7,688 bases of DNA, taken from the NCBI GenBank assembly GCA_034437455.1, contig DAOTUB010000361.1, positions 1 to 7,688 on the forward strand. Reading direction: 5' to 3'. Below, one piece after another: positions 1-7,424 of the stretch. Source of the stretch: DAOTUB01 sp034437455 (GTDB taxonomy: Bacteria > Chloroflexota > Anaerolineae > B4-G1). How positions within the stretch are numbered: the stretch's first letter is position 1; each line of letters opens with the position of its first letter. Under the pieces are notes generated by a model, which saw nothing but the letters and a program-made list of their open reading frames with translations, did no database searches and had not been told where the DNA came from. The translations under genes were made by a program, and so were the position numbers.

Positions 1-2
1 CC

Positions 3-542
3 GTTCCCGACACCGGCTGGGTCTTTGTGAACTGGAGCGGCGACGCCTCGGGAGGCAGCGCAGAAACGACCGTCACGATGGATGGCCATAAGGAGGTCAC
101 CGCGACCTTTGGCCTGGGGGACTATGTCCTCACCGTCGAGACTGTCGGCAACGGCACGGTGGATGTGGATCCTCCCGGGTTCTCCTACTACTATAACGAC
201 GTGGTCACCCTCACGGCCATTGCCGACCCCGGCTGGACCTTTGACAAATGGAGCGGGAATGCGTCAGGCAGCGTGACCGAGACGACTGTCACAATGGACG
301 CCAACAAGACGGTCACTGCCACCTTTACCCAGGACGTATACACGCTCACTGTCGGTGTTGTTGGCAGCGGCACGGTGGATTTGGATCCGGAGGGACCCTA
401 CTACTATGGCGACGTTGTTACGCTCACGGCTGTGCCCGCTAGTATCTACTGGTATTTTACGGGTTGGAGCGGCGATCTGTCCGGGACGGACGGGAGTGAT
501 ACGATCACGATGTACAGCCACCAAAGTGTGACGGCTACCTTT
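3..542 (+). repeat. Tandem InlB-B-like protein repeats (one partial, two full units)
   Basis: Full units occupy 111-326 and 327-542 (72 codons each), and the end of another unit lies at 3-110. Each unit runs from a Y-x-LTV strand, through G-x-GTV and a YYY-x-DVVTLTA block, to W-S-G and T-V-T-M ending in VTATF. The repetition is clear in protein and looser in DNA, so it is old domain duplication rather than a recent tandem copy. More units probably lie upstream. Confidence 0.85.
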
Positions 543-1271
543 ACGTTCCAGGCCTATGTCTATCTCCCTCTGGTTGTCCAGAGTTGGCCTCCCAACAACC
601 CACCTTACACACCGTCCAATCTGGCGCCTGCTAACGGCGCTACGGATCAACCGATCAGCGTTGTTTTGAGTTGGAGCGGCGGCGACCCCGATGGCGACGC
701 GGTGACCTACGATATCTACCTCGGCGATACCAGTCCGCCCCCGTTAGCAAAGAGCGATCACACGACCACTTCCTACGATCCGGACATGCTGGAATACGAG
801 ACCGAATATCACTGGTACATCGTGGCCCGCGACAGCCGTGGAGCAGAGAGCGCCCCGGGGCCGGAGTGGAGCTTTACCACGGTGGGTTGTGAGTGCCAAG
901 ACACGCACGAACCCGACGACAGTGCTACCGAGGGAGCAAATTTCCCATCGCTGGTGTCTGGACAAACGTTTAATTCCTACGTGTGCGAGGAACACGTGGA
1001 TGGCGGCGTAGAGCGCGACTATTACTGGTTCAATATCAGTAGTTTGGGCCAGGTTGCCGTGGATCTTGCTGTGCCCGACACGGTCAATTATGATCTATAC
1101 CTGTGGTGCGAGGGTCTGGGCGGCTGGTTAAACTCGGAAAAGACCGGACAGGGTGTGGATGAACGAATCACTTACAATCCCGCTTCTACAGGAGGCTGTT
1201 GGGTGATTGTGAAATCTTCCGGCGATTACGACAACTGCAACCCTTATGGGCTTAGGGCTACTTTCCAGTAG
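3..1271 (+). CDS. Secreted modular repeat protein (InlB-B-like repeats, Fn3-like, PPC-like), 5'-truncated
   Basis: The frame is open to the left edge, so the gene begins upstream. The GTG at 27 is internal to a repeat, not a start. Counting residues from that GTG, residues 1-28 end one repeat, 29-100 and 101-172 are two full units (GxGTVxxDP, YYYxDVVTLTA, GWxFxxWSG, TVTMxxxKxVTATF), matching the divergent InlB B-repeat family. Residues 178-184 read YLPLVVQ, a segment I associate with secreted Chloroflexota proteins. Residues 192-286 resemble a fibronectin-III domain (LSWSGGDPDGD, YHWYIVARDS, WSFTT). Residues 293-414 (HEPDDS, RDYYWFNIS, YDLYLW, GCWVIVKSS) resemble a bacterial pre-peptidase C-terminal domain and hold several cysteines. 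Such modules occur in exported adhesins and enzymes. Any catalytic domain or signal peptide lies outside the window, so the function is unknown. Confidence 0.88.
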   Translation, partial: VPDTGWVFVNWSGDASGGSAETTVTMDGHKEVTATFGLGDYVLTVETVGNGTVDVDPPGFSYYYNDVVTLTAIADPGWTFDKWSGNASGSVTETTVTMDANKTVTATFTQDVYTLTVGVVGSGTVDLDPEGPYYYGDVVTLTAVPASIYWYFTGWSGDLSGTDGSDTITMYSHQSVTATFTFQAYVYLPLVVQSWPPNNPPYTPSNLAPANGATDQPISVVLSWSGGDPDGDAVTYDIYLGDTSPPPLAKSDHTTTSYDPDMLEYETEYHWYIVARDSRGAESAPGPEWSFTTVGCECQDTHEPDDSATEGANFPSLVSGQTFNSYVCEEHVDGGVERDYYWFNISSLGQVAVDLAVPDTVNYDLYLWCEGLGGWLNSEKTGQGVDERITYNPASTGGCWVIVKSSGDYDNCNPYGLRATFQ

Positions 1272-1281
1272 AACAAAGCGG

Positions 1282-1314
1282 AGCGCCTTTGGTTGTTGAC
1301 GTTGGCGGCTTTTT
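1282..1314 (+). terminator. Weak candidate intrinsic terminator after the repeat-protein gene
   Basis: AGCGCC (1282-1287) can pair with GGCGGCT (1304-1310) if one G is bulged, and the stem runs into five T's (1310-1314). It starts 10 bp after the stop codon, the expected place. The long 16-nt loop and the bulge make it weak. Confidence 0.3.
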
Positions 1315-1516
1315 CCAGATATTGGAGACGCCTCGACGTTGATTGGTTTGGTCGAATATATAGCGCCGAGTTGGACAGGTCGCTTCATGCTCACACTGGG
1401 GTGGGGGTAGTCTCCAGACTTTTGGTGAGGTCGGAGCATATCCCCGCCCCGAACTTTGTCGGTTTCAAGTAGGTTGGCCAAGACGCACACCTCTCATTAC
1501 GACTGGTGGGCCGAAT

Positions 1517-1521
1517 AGGAG
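1517..1521 (+). promoter_or_regulatory. Ribosome binding site of the VWA gene
   Basis: AGGAG lies 5 nt before ATG 1527. This favours that start over the in-frame GTG at 1506, which would add seven residues and has no comparable site in front of it. Confidence 0.7.
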
Positions 1522-1526
1522 ACTCG

Positions 1527-4500
1527 ATGGCTTGGGTTAGGGGCAAAAGAGCGAGATCGCTCGTCAGATGTCTGCTGGGGATGGGGCTTGCACTGTTACT
1601 CCTGTGGCCCCTCGCCTCCGTCTGGGGTCAGGAAACGGGAAGCCCCGTAAACCTGGACGTGATCCTGCTGATCGACAATTCGATGAGCATGTCCTACTGG
1701 AACTCGACGACCGGAGCGCCGCCGAGCGATCCCGACGGTCTCCGCATCCAGGCGGCCAAGTTCCTGGTGGACTATTTGCGAGCCAACGCCGAGGCGTTGG
1801 GGGCCAACTATCGCGTGGGGATGGCCAGCTTTGGCGGGAGGGTGAGCGACGTCATTCCCCTGCGCGTGGTGCAGGATGACGCGGATTGGAACAATCCGAC
1901 GGTGCGCGACGCCATTCGCGTCGAGTACATTCAAGCGACCGATTTTGGCGCCCCCTTGCAGTTCGCCCTCCAAGAGTTCAGGGCCAAGAGCTTTGGCGCC
2001 GGAAATGAGATGGCCGCTATCCTTTTCACCGATGGCCGTCCCGGGCTTCCGAACCCCCTGGCCGGGGAGGAGTTGGGGGAATATTTCGATTCCTTAGGCC
2101 CTCTGGTGGACGAGCTTGGCGAAGGAGGAGCGTCGCTTTTCGTCCTGGGCATTGGGGACGCTCAAGAGGACCGGGACGCCTGGATGCGGCTCGTTCCTCC
2201 ACACCATTACATTCCTGTTACGAAAGCCGAGGACCTGGCCGTGATCTACCGTCACATTGTGGCGGATCTGATTGGCGTGGCGGTGTCTGCGGGAGAGACC
2301 TTGTCCACTGGACAGGCGGAGATCGTCGAGCTTGAGCCGTATCTGGAGCGGGTCGTCTTTTCGTTTATGCAGAGCGAGCCGACGACTCGCGTCACCTTGC
2401 TTTCCCCAACCGGCAGCATCCTGACGCCGACGGTAGATGCAGCCGACGTACACCATTCGATCTATAGTATCGCCAGCCCAGATGCAGGCGAGTGGACGAT
2501 ATTGCAGGAGGGGGAGGGAAACGTTCGCTACTGGGTCGACAGGCAATACCCTCTCGTTAAAGTCGATCTGGCGCGGGCCGTCTCCCTCGTGGGGCAGCCT
2601 ATCACCATCACCGCCCGGTTGCTTCGAAATGACGTGACCGTTGTAGACCCTGAACTGGACCTTGAGGCAGAGATCGTCTTACCCGGCGGCGACGTCGTCA
2701 CCCAGACCCTCGTGTCCATCGAGGACGGCAGCTACACCGGCAGCTACAAAGACGTGGAGGCGAGCGGAATCTACACGGTGACCGGCAGAGCCACGGTCGC
2801 CGGTCAGCTTCTGTCCGTGCGATCGGCGCCGTCCGTGATCGAGATGTTTCCCTTGCCCCCACTCCCAACGCCAACTCCCCAACCGACCCCGCCGCCGACG
2901 CCAGAACCGCCTACAGCGACGCCTACCGTTGCGCCCACAGCGACGCCTGTTGTAGCCCCTTCGATTGAGTTGAAGCAGCCCGCGATGATTGCCGGCGCGA
3001 CCGTGCTGCTGGTTCTGGCGGGCGGAGGGCTGGCCTGGTACAGGTACAATGCCCACAGGTGGCGGACGTTGTCGGACAAGGCGAGAATATTGTCGAGCAA
3101 AGAAAAAGATCTCTACGACCGGTGGGAGGCATCGTTTGAGAGAAAGCTGGTAAAATCCGTCGACCGGTTGAAACAGGCGACGAGCCGCCGACGGATAGAG
3201 AGGATATTGGGCGAGATCGAACAGACGGTGCAGTTGCTGGAGTACTCCCCCTTGCCCTTTGCCGTGGGCATCCTGCGATCCTATGCGATTGGGGACGTGG
3301 ATTACGCCGAACAGGAGCTTTGCGAGTATGCCAGGCACAAGAGCGGTGAGAAGAAGAACGCGGCGGGCATCGCCGTGTTTAACTGGTTGCTCCGTCAGGA
3401 GTCGTCCCAGATCCTGCCGACGTTGTACAACTTTATCGAATTGGGCTGCGATAGTGAGGTGCTCCAGTATGCTCAGGTTGGCGACGTACACGACGTGCCC
3501 GACCTGCCTGATGTTGAGGATACCGCTGGGCAGCGGAAACTGGATGTAAGGGATTTGTGCCGGATCTATTCCGGTTTGCTGGGCGGGGACAAGCTCCGAA
3601 CGCCGAGATTGTTAAAAGAGGCCGCAGAGATCTTTGAGCATTATGGAGCGGACGATATGCTCGCCCTTCACCGGTGCATCCGTGAGTCGGAAGCGTTTGG
3701 GACTGGGGAGGATCTCATCCCGATTGCTGTGCCCCCGCAACTCGTCGAGAGCACATTTACCGAGCTGCCGCAGTTGCGTCCCCTCAGGGATATCCTGGTC
3801 CAGTTTGAGCATGTCAAGCTCCGTTCGCTCCGCACCGAGGATAAAGATGGTTTTCTGGATCTGCTGGAGAGGGCGCAGCAGCAGTTGAGTGAATTAGAAG
3901 GCGGTCCCGCTTTTCCAGAATGGCGTATGATGGTCAATCTGTTCGAGTCCTGGCGTGGTTTCATCGGCAGGGAGTTGAGCAGAGAGGAGACCGAGGCCAA
4001 GCTGGTCGTCAAGCCCGTCACCAAGTGGTTCCCCAACAACGTGGGACTGGACGACGTGCACGTTGCGTGGGTTCTTTGTAACGAGGGGCCTGGTCTCGTC
4101 GAGATCGAGCAAGTCGCGCTTTATTGGGGAGAACGGGAACTGGGATACGAGACGCCAGGAGAGGCGCTTCTTGGCGGCGAGGAACAGCGCGTCGCGTTCG
4201 CTCTGGACGCGCTCACCGGCGCTGAGCTTCCCACCGGGTTAGACCTGGCGCTCGTCGTTTCGCTGAACGATATGTGGCGTCGGCGCACCGAGCGTTTCGA
4301 TGAACCGCCGTCCTGTTACCCTCATAGCGGGTTTAGCGCGCCAGAGATATTCCGCCGGGATATCGAGGAGGGCTTGTTCGATCGGCAGAGTGAGTTTGAC
4401 ACCATGCCTGCTGGAGTGATTCAATCGAACGATGCCTTGAGGCAGTATTGTTTGGAGACGAGTTTGTGTGTGCACTGTAACCAGTTGGCTTTGTTGCAAA

Positions 4501-4928
4501 TCCTCGAGTACGGCGGGGGCGATCCGATCTTTTTGCGTATTCTGATCAAGGATCTGACCGAGTATCTGGACGATGATGCCAGGTGGGAGACAGACCAACC
4601 CAGATATATCACGTGCGCTGACGTTCCGGCGATCATTGAGTACATCGTTGACCTGGATCCCCAGGAGAGGATTGCCACAGCCTGGGACACGCTCAAGCTG
4701 GACGAACAGGCGGTCGTAAAAGCTCTCCTGAAGAGTGTCGCGTTTCAGGAGAATGGATCGGCGAGTTTGGACGAGGTTCAGACGAGCCTGGGTGTGGAAA
4801 AGCCGGTCGCTCCCGTTGTCGAGCGACTGGAGGAAAAGGGACTATTGCTGGAGGAGGGAGGCGGAAGATACAAACTGCACGTCAAGCTGCTTGAGGAATG
4901 GCATCGAGTGCGCCGAGAACAGGACTAG
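1527..4928 (+). CDS. Membrane-anchored VWA-domain protein with STAND-like C-terminal tail
   Basis: The product has 1133 residues from ATG 1527. Residues 1-35 are a signal peptide (basic start, LALLLLWPLASVWG). About 42-250 is a VWA domain with an apparently complete metal-ion (MIDAS) site: D50-x-S52-x-S54, T138 and D169 in FTDG. Residues 251-343 and 344-440 look like two beta-sandwich domains. Residues 442-478 are a Pro/Thr stalk, 486-504 a single membrane helix followed by basic residues (YRYNAHRWR), so the C-terminus should be cytoplasmic. Residues 513-820 are largely helical. About 826-914 is beta-rich. About 964-1043 (NQLALLQILEYGGGDPIFLRILIKDL) resembles the lid of STAND/AAA NTPases, and 1053-1130 a winged helix ending RYKLHVKLLEEW. 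No Walker A is visible anywhere. VWA domains bind protein ligands, so a surface receptor or scaffold is a reasonable guess. The pathway is unknown. Confidence 0.9.
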   Translation: MAWVRGKRARSLVRCLLGMGLALLLLWPLASVWGQETGSPVNLDVILLIDNSMSMSYWNSTTGAPPSDPDGLRIQAAKFLVDYLRANAEALGANYRVGMASFGGRVSDVIPLRVVQDDADWNNPTVRDAIRVEYIQATDFGAPLQFALQEFRAKSFGAGNEMAAILFTDGRPGLPNPLAGEELGEYFDSLGPLVDELGEGGASLFVLGIGDAQEDRDAWMRLVPPHHYIPVTKAEDLAVIYRHIVADLIGVAVSAGETLSTGQAEIVELEPYLERVVFSFMQSEPTTRVTLLSPTGSILTPTVDAADVHHSIYSIASPDAGEWTILQEGEGNVRYWVDRQYPLVKVDLARAVSLVGQPITITARLLRNDVTVVDPELDLEAEIVLPGGDVVTQTLVSIEDGSYTGSYKDVEASGIYTVTGRATVAGQLLSVRSAPSVIEMFPLPPLPTPTPQPTPPPTPEPPTATPTVAPTATPVVAPSIELKQPAMIAGATVLLVLAGGGLAWYRYNAHRWRTLSDKARILSSKEKDLYDRWEASFERKLVKSVDRLKQATSRRRIERILGEIEQTVQLLEYSPLPFAVGILRSYAIGDVDYAEQELCEYARHKSGEKKNAAGIAVFNWLLRQESSQILPTLYNFIELGCDSEVLQYAQVGDVHDVPDLPDVEDTAGQRKLDVRDLCRIYSGLLGGDKLRTPRLLKEAAEIFEHYGADDMLALHRCIRESEAFGTGEDLIPIAVPPQLVESTFTELPQLRPLRDILVQFEHVKLRSLRTEDKDGFLDLLERAQQQLSELEGGPAFPEWRMMVNLFESWRGFIGRELSREETEAKLVVKPVTKWFPNNVGLDDVHVAWVLCNEGPGLVEIEQVALYWGERELGYETPGEALLGGEEQRVAFALDALTGAELPTGLDLALVVSLNDMWRRRTERFDEPPSCYPHSGFSAPEIFRRDIEEGLFDRQSEFDTMPAGVIQSNDALRQYCLETSLCVHCNQLALLQILEYGGGDPIFLRILIKDLTEYLDDDARWETDQPRYITCADVPAIIEYIVDLDPQERIATAWDTLKLDEQAVVKALLKSVAFQENGSASLDEVQTSLGVEKPVAPVVERLEEKGLLLEEGGGRYKLHVKLLEEWHRVRREQD

Positions 4929-4937
4929 CCGCTGCGA

Positions 4938-5876
4938 TCAACCCCCAATGACAGCTCTGCCTCGAAACGCCTCCAGATCCCCGTACTCGTTCCGCCCCAT
5001 ATAATCTCGCAGCTCCTCACACACACCCCGAAACACCTCCATCCCCCGGTAGTGAACGGCCGAGCCGATCCCCACCGCTGTAGCTCCGACTAACATCATC
5101 TCGGCCACGTCACGCCCCGTCGTCACGCCGCCCGTCGCCACCACCGGCACGTCCACCGCGCGGCAGATGTCGCGCACGCAGCGGACGGCGATGGGGCGGA
5201 TGACGGAGCCGCTCACGCCGCCCGCGCCGTGGGATAGCACCGGACGCCGGGTCTCGACGTCCAGGATCAGGCCCGGCCCCAGGCTGTTGATCGCCGTGAT
5301 CCCATCGGCGCCGGCCTCGGCCACCGCCTCGGCGACCTTCGCCACGCTGGTCACGTTGGGCGAGAGTTTGACCAGCACCGGGATGTCTGTGTTCTGCTTC
5401 ACCCGCCGCGTGACCTGGGCAGAGACGTAAGGGTCAGCGGCGAACATCTGCTGGTAGCGATCATCTATGTTGGGGCAGGAGATATTGACTTCGATCAGGT
5501 CGGGCTGAGCCTTTGAGATGAAGCGGGCCACGGTGCCAAAGTCATAGATCGTGTCGGCAAAGATGCTGACGATGAGCGGCACATCCAGCGGCGTCAGCGT
5601 TTCCCTGGCCGCTTGGATCTCTTCCACCATCACCTCGACGCCGGGGTTGGAGAGACCCACGGCGTTGATCAACCCCTCTCCCCAATCGAGGATCGTCGGG
5701 TTGGGATAGCCGGGGCGCGGCCTGAGACTGCACGACTTGGTGGTGACCGCGCCCGCGCCAGACCGCGCCACGCGCGCCAGCACAGCGTGGCTCAGCCCCA
5801 GGACGCCCGAGGCCAGGACCGTCGGGTTGCGCAGCCGGATTCCACACAGGTTAGTGTTCAGATCGGGTTTGTTCAT
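4938..5876 (-). CDS. pyrD: Dihydroorotate dehydrogenase, class 1B-like catalytic subunit
   Basis: This cytosolic FMN enzyme oxidises dihydroorotate to orotate, the fourth step of UMP synthesis. The product has 312 residues from ATG 5876, typical of class 1. NISCPN carries the expected catalytic Cys (C134). INAVGLSNPGVE near residue 71 is the form seen in class 1B, VKLSPN supplies K170, and GGVTTGRD with VGIGSA forms the FMN-phosphate end of the TIM barrel. Class 1B enzymes normally pair with PyrK, which passes electrons to NAD+; no pyrK is in this window. An in-frame TTG at 5882 would add two residues. I prefer the ATG, although no strong ribosome binding site precedes either. It is the last gene of the operon, 15 nt after the pyrE stop. 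Confidence 0.95.
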   Translation of the reverse strand: MNKPDLNTNLCGIRLRNPTVLASGVLGLSHAVLARVARSGAGAVTTKSCSLRPRPGYPNPTILDWGEGLINAVGLSNPGVEVMVEEIQAARETLTPLDVPLIVSIFADTIYDFGTVARFISKAQPDLIEVNISCPNIDDRYQQMFAADPYVSAQVTRRVKQNTDIPVLVKLSPNVTSVAKVAEAVAEAGADGITAINSLGPGLILDVETRRPVLSHGAGGVSGSVIRPIAVRCVRDICRAVDVPVVATGGVTTGRDVAEMMLVGATAVGIGSAVHYRGMEVFRGVCEELRDYMGRNEYGDLEAFRGRAVIGG

Positions 5877-5891
5877 AGTCAAGCGTTTGGG

Positions 5892-6488
5892 TCACGAGCC
5901 TCGCAGATAGGCCGTCACCTCGGCGTGCTGGGCGGGAGTGATGCGGGCGGATTCGCGCAGCGCGTCCAGGATCTCGGGCAGGCAAAAGACGGCGTGCAGA
6001 CAGTAGCCTTGCTCGGCCAGTTCTTCCGGGCCGCCTTGCTCCCGGTCGATCAGCACCAGCACGTCGCGCACGGTGAGCTGGGCCTCCTCCAGGGGCGCGA
6101 TGGCCTCCAGCTTGCTGCCTCCGCGGCTGATCAAATCGTCCACCACGAGCGCTGTCTCGCCGGGTTCAAAGCTCCCCTCGATGGCACGGCGCAGGCCGTG
6201 CCCCTTGACCGGGCGCGGGTAGATCAAAGGTCGCTCCATTTCCAGCGCCATAGCGACCCCGATGGGCAGGCCCGCGAAAGGAATGGCCGCGATGCGGTCG
6301 AACTCCAGATCGTGAGCCGCCTCTGCCAGTGTGCGAGCTACCTCCCGCAGCAGCGACGGATGGCTGACCAGCAGCCGCAGGTCGATGTAGATAGGAGAGG
6401 CGAGGCCGGACTTGAGGGTGAAAGCGCCGAACTGGATACAGCCCGAGTCGAAAAGAGCGTCGGATAATTGTTGGGTCGTCTGAATCAT
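5892..6488 (-). CDS. pyrE: Orotate phosphoribosyltransferase
   Basis: The enzyme joins orotate and PRPP to give OMP and pyrophosphate, the fifth step of UMP synthesis, in the cytosol. The 198-residue product is of normal size. FTLKSGLASPIYIDLR (23-38) is the orotate-side KSG block. LVVDDLISRGGS (114-125) is the PRPP-binding motif with acidic pair D117-D118, and K95-x-H97-G98 with IEG at 103-105 lies in the catalytic loop. Two places differ from the usual family: the motif reads ISRGGS rather than ITTGGS, and the RKxxKxHG loop reads RPVKGHG. The frame stays open far upstream inside pyrF, but similarity begins at MIQTTQQLSD. That ATG overlaps the pyrF stop as ATGA and has a strong ribosome binding site, so translation is probably coupled to pyrF. 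Confidence 0.95.
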   Translation of the reverse strand: MIQTTQQLSDALFDSGCIQFGAFTLKSGLASPIYIDLRLLVSHPSLLREVARTLAEAAHDLEFDRIAAIPFAGLPIGVAMALEMERPLIYPRPVKGHGLRRAIEGSFEPGETALVVDDLISRGGSKLEAIAPLEEAQLTVRDVLVLIDREQGGPEELAEQGYCLHAVFCLPEILDALRESARITPAQHAEVTAYLRGS

Positions 6489-7342
6489 CGTAGGTCCTCC
6501 CGAATGTGATGGATGCGCTCGCGCAGCGTGGACGCCGCCGCGCGAGCGGCCTCGGCGAAATCTGGCCCCGAAGAGGCGTAGATGATGCCGCGCGAGGAGT
6601 TGATCACCGGGCCGACGCCGTCCGCGGTAGGCCCGTGCGTCACGGCTGCTTCCAGGCTCCCGCCCTGCGCGCCCACGCCCGGGATCAGGAACGGCAGGTT
6701 GGGGGCGATCTCTCGCAGGCGCGCCAGCTCCTCGGGGTACGTCGCTCCGACCACCAGGCCGCAATCGCCGGGATAGTCCGCGTCCCACTGCGCCGCCAGC
6801 CGGGCCACCTCCTCGTACAGCGGGCGCTCTCCCACGAGCTGATCTTGTAGATCCGGGGCGGAGGGGTTGGAGGTGCGGGCCAGGACAAAGATCCCCCGGT
6901 CGGTCCACTCCAGGAAGGGACGCGCTCCATCCAGCCCCAGGTACGGGCTGGCCGTGGACACATCTGCGCCCAGTATCTCGAAGGCGACGCGGGCGTAGGC
7001 GGCGGCGGTGTGTCCCACGTCGTTGAACTTGGCGTCGAGGATGACGGGGATGTGGTCGGGGATCTCGGCGATGAGGCTCCGCAGCGCCTCCAGCCCGGCC
7101 GGTCCCTCCGTGTGGCGGCGTGGGCCACCACACGACGCCGCGGCCAGCCAGAAGGCCAGGTTAGGCTTGTAGGCGCAGACCAGGTCGCTGGTGGCCTCGA
7201 CGATGGCGCGGCCAAAAGCGAGCAGCGGGTCGTCTTGGGCCTGCACGGTCTCGGGTAACCGATCCATCACCGGATCGAGACCGACGCATAGCCAGGATGT
7301 GTTGTTTTGTTGAGCTGTTGAGAGTTTATTCAAAAATGTCAT
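6485..7342 (-). CDS. pyrF: Orotidine 5'-phosphate decarboxylase (type 2 subfamily)
   Basis: The enzyme decarboxylates OMP to UMP, the last step of the pathway, in the cytosol. The 285-residue length and layout fit the longer type 2 subfamily rather than the roughly 230-residue E. coli type. VGLDP (20-24) and YKPN (58-61) are substrate-binding strands. ILDAKFNDVGHTAAAYA (101-117) holds the catalytic D103-x-K105-x-x-D108. TASPYLG (130-136), VLARTSNPS and PGVGAQGG (221-228) follow, and INSSRGI ends with the phosphate-binding R251. The FN inside DAKFND replaces the usual RG of type 2 enzymes; the catalytic residues are kept. ATG 7342 is chosen because a near-perfect ribosome binding site precedes it and family similarity begins just after it. 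The frame remains open 52 codons further to ATG 7498. First gene of the operon; its TGA overlaps the pyrE ATG. Confidence 0.95.
   Translation of the reverse strand: MTFLNKLSTAQQNNTSWLCVGLDPVMDRLPETVQAQDDPLLAFGRAIVEATSDLVCAYKPNLAFWLAAASCGGPRRHTEGPAGLEALRSLIAEIPDHIPVILDAKFNDVGHTAAAYARVAFEILGADVSTASPYLGLDGARPFLEWTDRGIFVLARTSNPSAPDLQDQLVGERPLYEEVARLAAQWDADYPGDCGLVVGATYPEELARLREIAPNLPFLIPGVGAQGGSLEAAVTHGPTADGVGPVINSSRGIIYASSGPDFAEAARAAASTLRERIHHIREDLR
6495..6501 (-). promoter_or_regulatory. Ribosome binding site of pyrE, inside the 3' end of pyrF
   Basis: On the minus strand GGGAGGA lies 6 nt before ATG 6488, within the last codons of pyrF. It fixes the pyrE start and rejects the much longer open frame that runs back through pyrF. 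Confidence 0.8.
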
Positions 7343-7351
7343 AGCTTTTTC

Positions 7352-7359
7352 CCTCCTTT
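7352..7359 (-). promoter_or_regulatory. Strong ribosome binding site of pyrF
   Basis: The minus strand reads AAAGGAGG, 9 nt before ATG 7342. It is the best Shine-Dalgarno match in the window and decides the start against the in-frame ATG at 7498, which has GGAG only 1 nt in front. Confidence 0.85.
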
Positions 7360-7391
7360 GATCGTAGAGCCAACCGTTGCCAGCGAGGCGC

Positions 7392-7424
7392 AAAAAAAGA
7401 CCTTTGGACAAGTGCCCAAAGGTC
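7392..7424 (-). terminator. Intrinsic terminator / attenuator upstream of pyrF
   Basis: On the minus strand GACCTTTGGGC pairs with GTCCAAAGGTC around the loop ACTT: 11 pairs with a single G-U. Seven T's follow directly (complement of 7392-7398). No T-run follows the hairpin on the + strand, so it works leftward only. It sits between the promoter at 7518-7546 and pyrF, so it should stop transcripts before the operon unless overridden. That is the definition of an attenuator. Confidence 0.88.

Larger units (their letters stand above)
1272..1526. other. Intergenic region between the repeat-protein gene and the VWA gene
   Basis: I see no convincing coding frame here. It holds a weak terminator-like hairpin just after the first stop codon, and two poor sigma-70-like candidates on the + strand: TTGACG at 1296-1301 with GATATT at 1318-1323 (16-bp spacer), and TCGACG at 1333-1338 with TATATA at 1357-1362 (18-bp spacer). 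Neither is strong enough to annotate alone, and the first overlaps the hairpin. The VWA gene could have its own promoter here or be cotranscribed. Confidence 0.4.

Noticed and set aside
1296..1323. A sigma-70 promoter TTGACG with GATATT for the VWA gene.
   Set aside because: The -10 match is poor, the spacer is 16 bp, and the -35 lies within the loop of the candidate terminator. It is mentioned in the intergenic entry but not annotated as a promoter.
2679..3491. A 270-codon open frame on the minus strand inside the VWA gene.
   Set aside because: It is the reverse of the Pro/Thr stalk and membrane segment, giving low-complexity Arg/Gly sequence. The + strand reading has clear domains.
5613..6467. 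A 284-codon open frame on the + strand opposite pyrD and pyrE.
   Set aside because: Its composition is that of an antisense shadow of GC-rich genes (runs of Gln, Arg, Gly, Asp), it has no recognisable domain and no good ribosome binding site, and both genes under it are certain.
6489..7133. A long open frame continuing upstream of pyrE within pyrF.
   Set aside because: The translation is a Gly/Arg/Pro-rich shadow of pyrF in another frame. The pyrE homology, ribosome binding site and ATGA overlap all fix the start at 6488.
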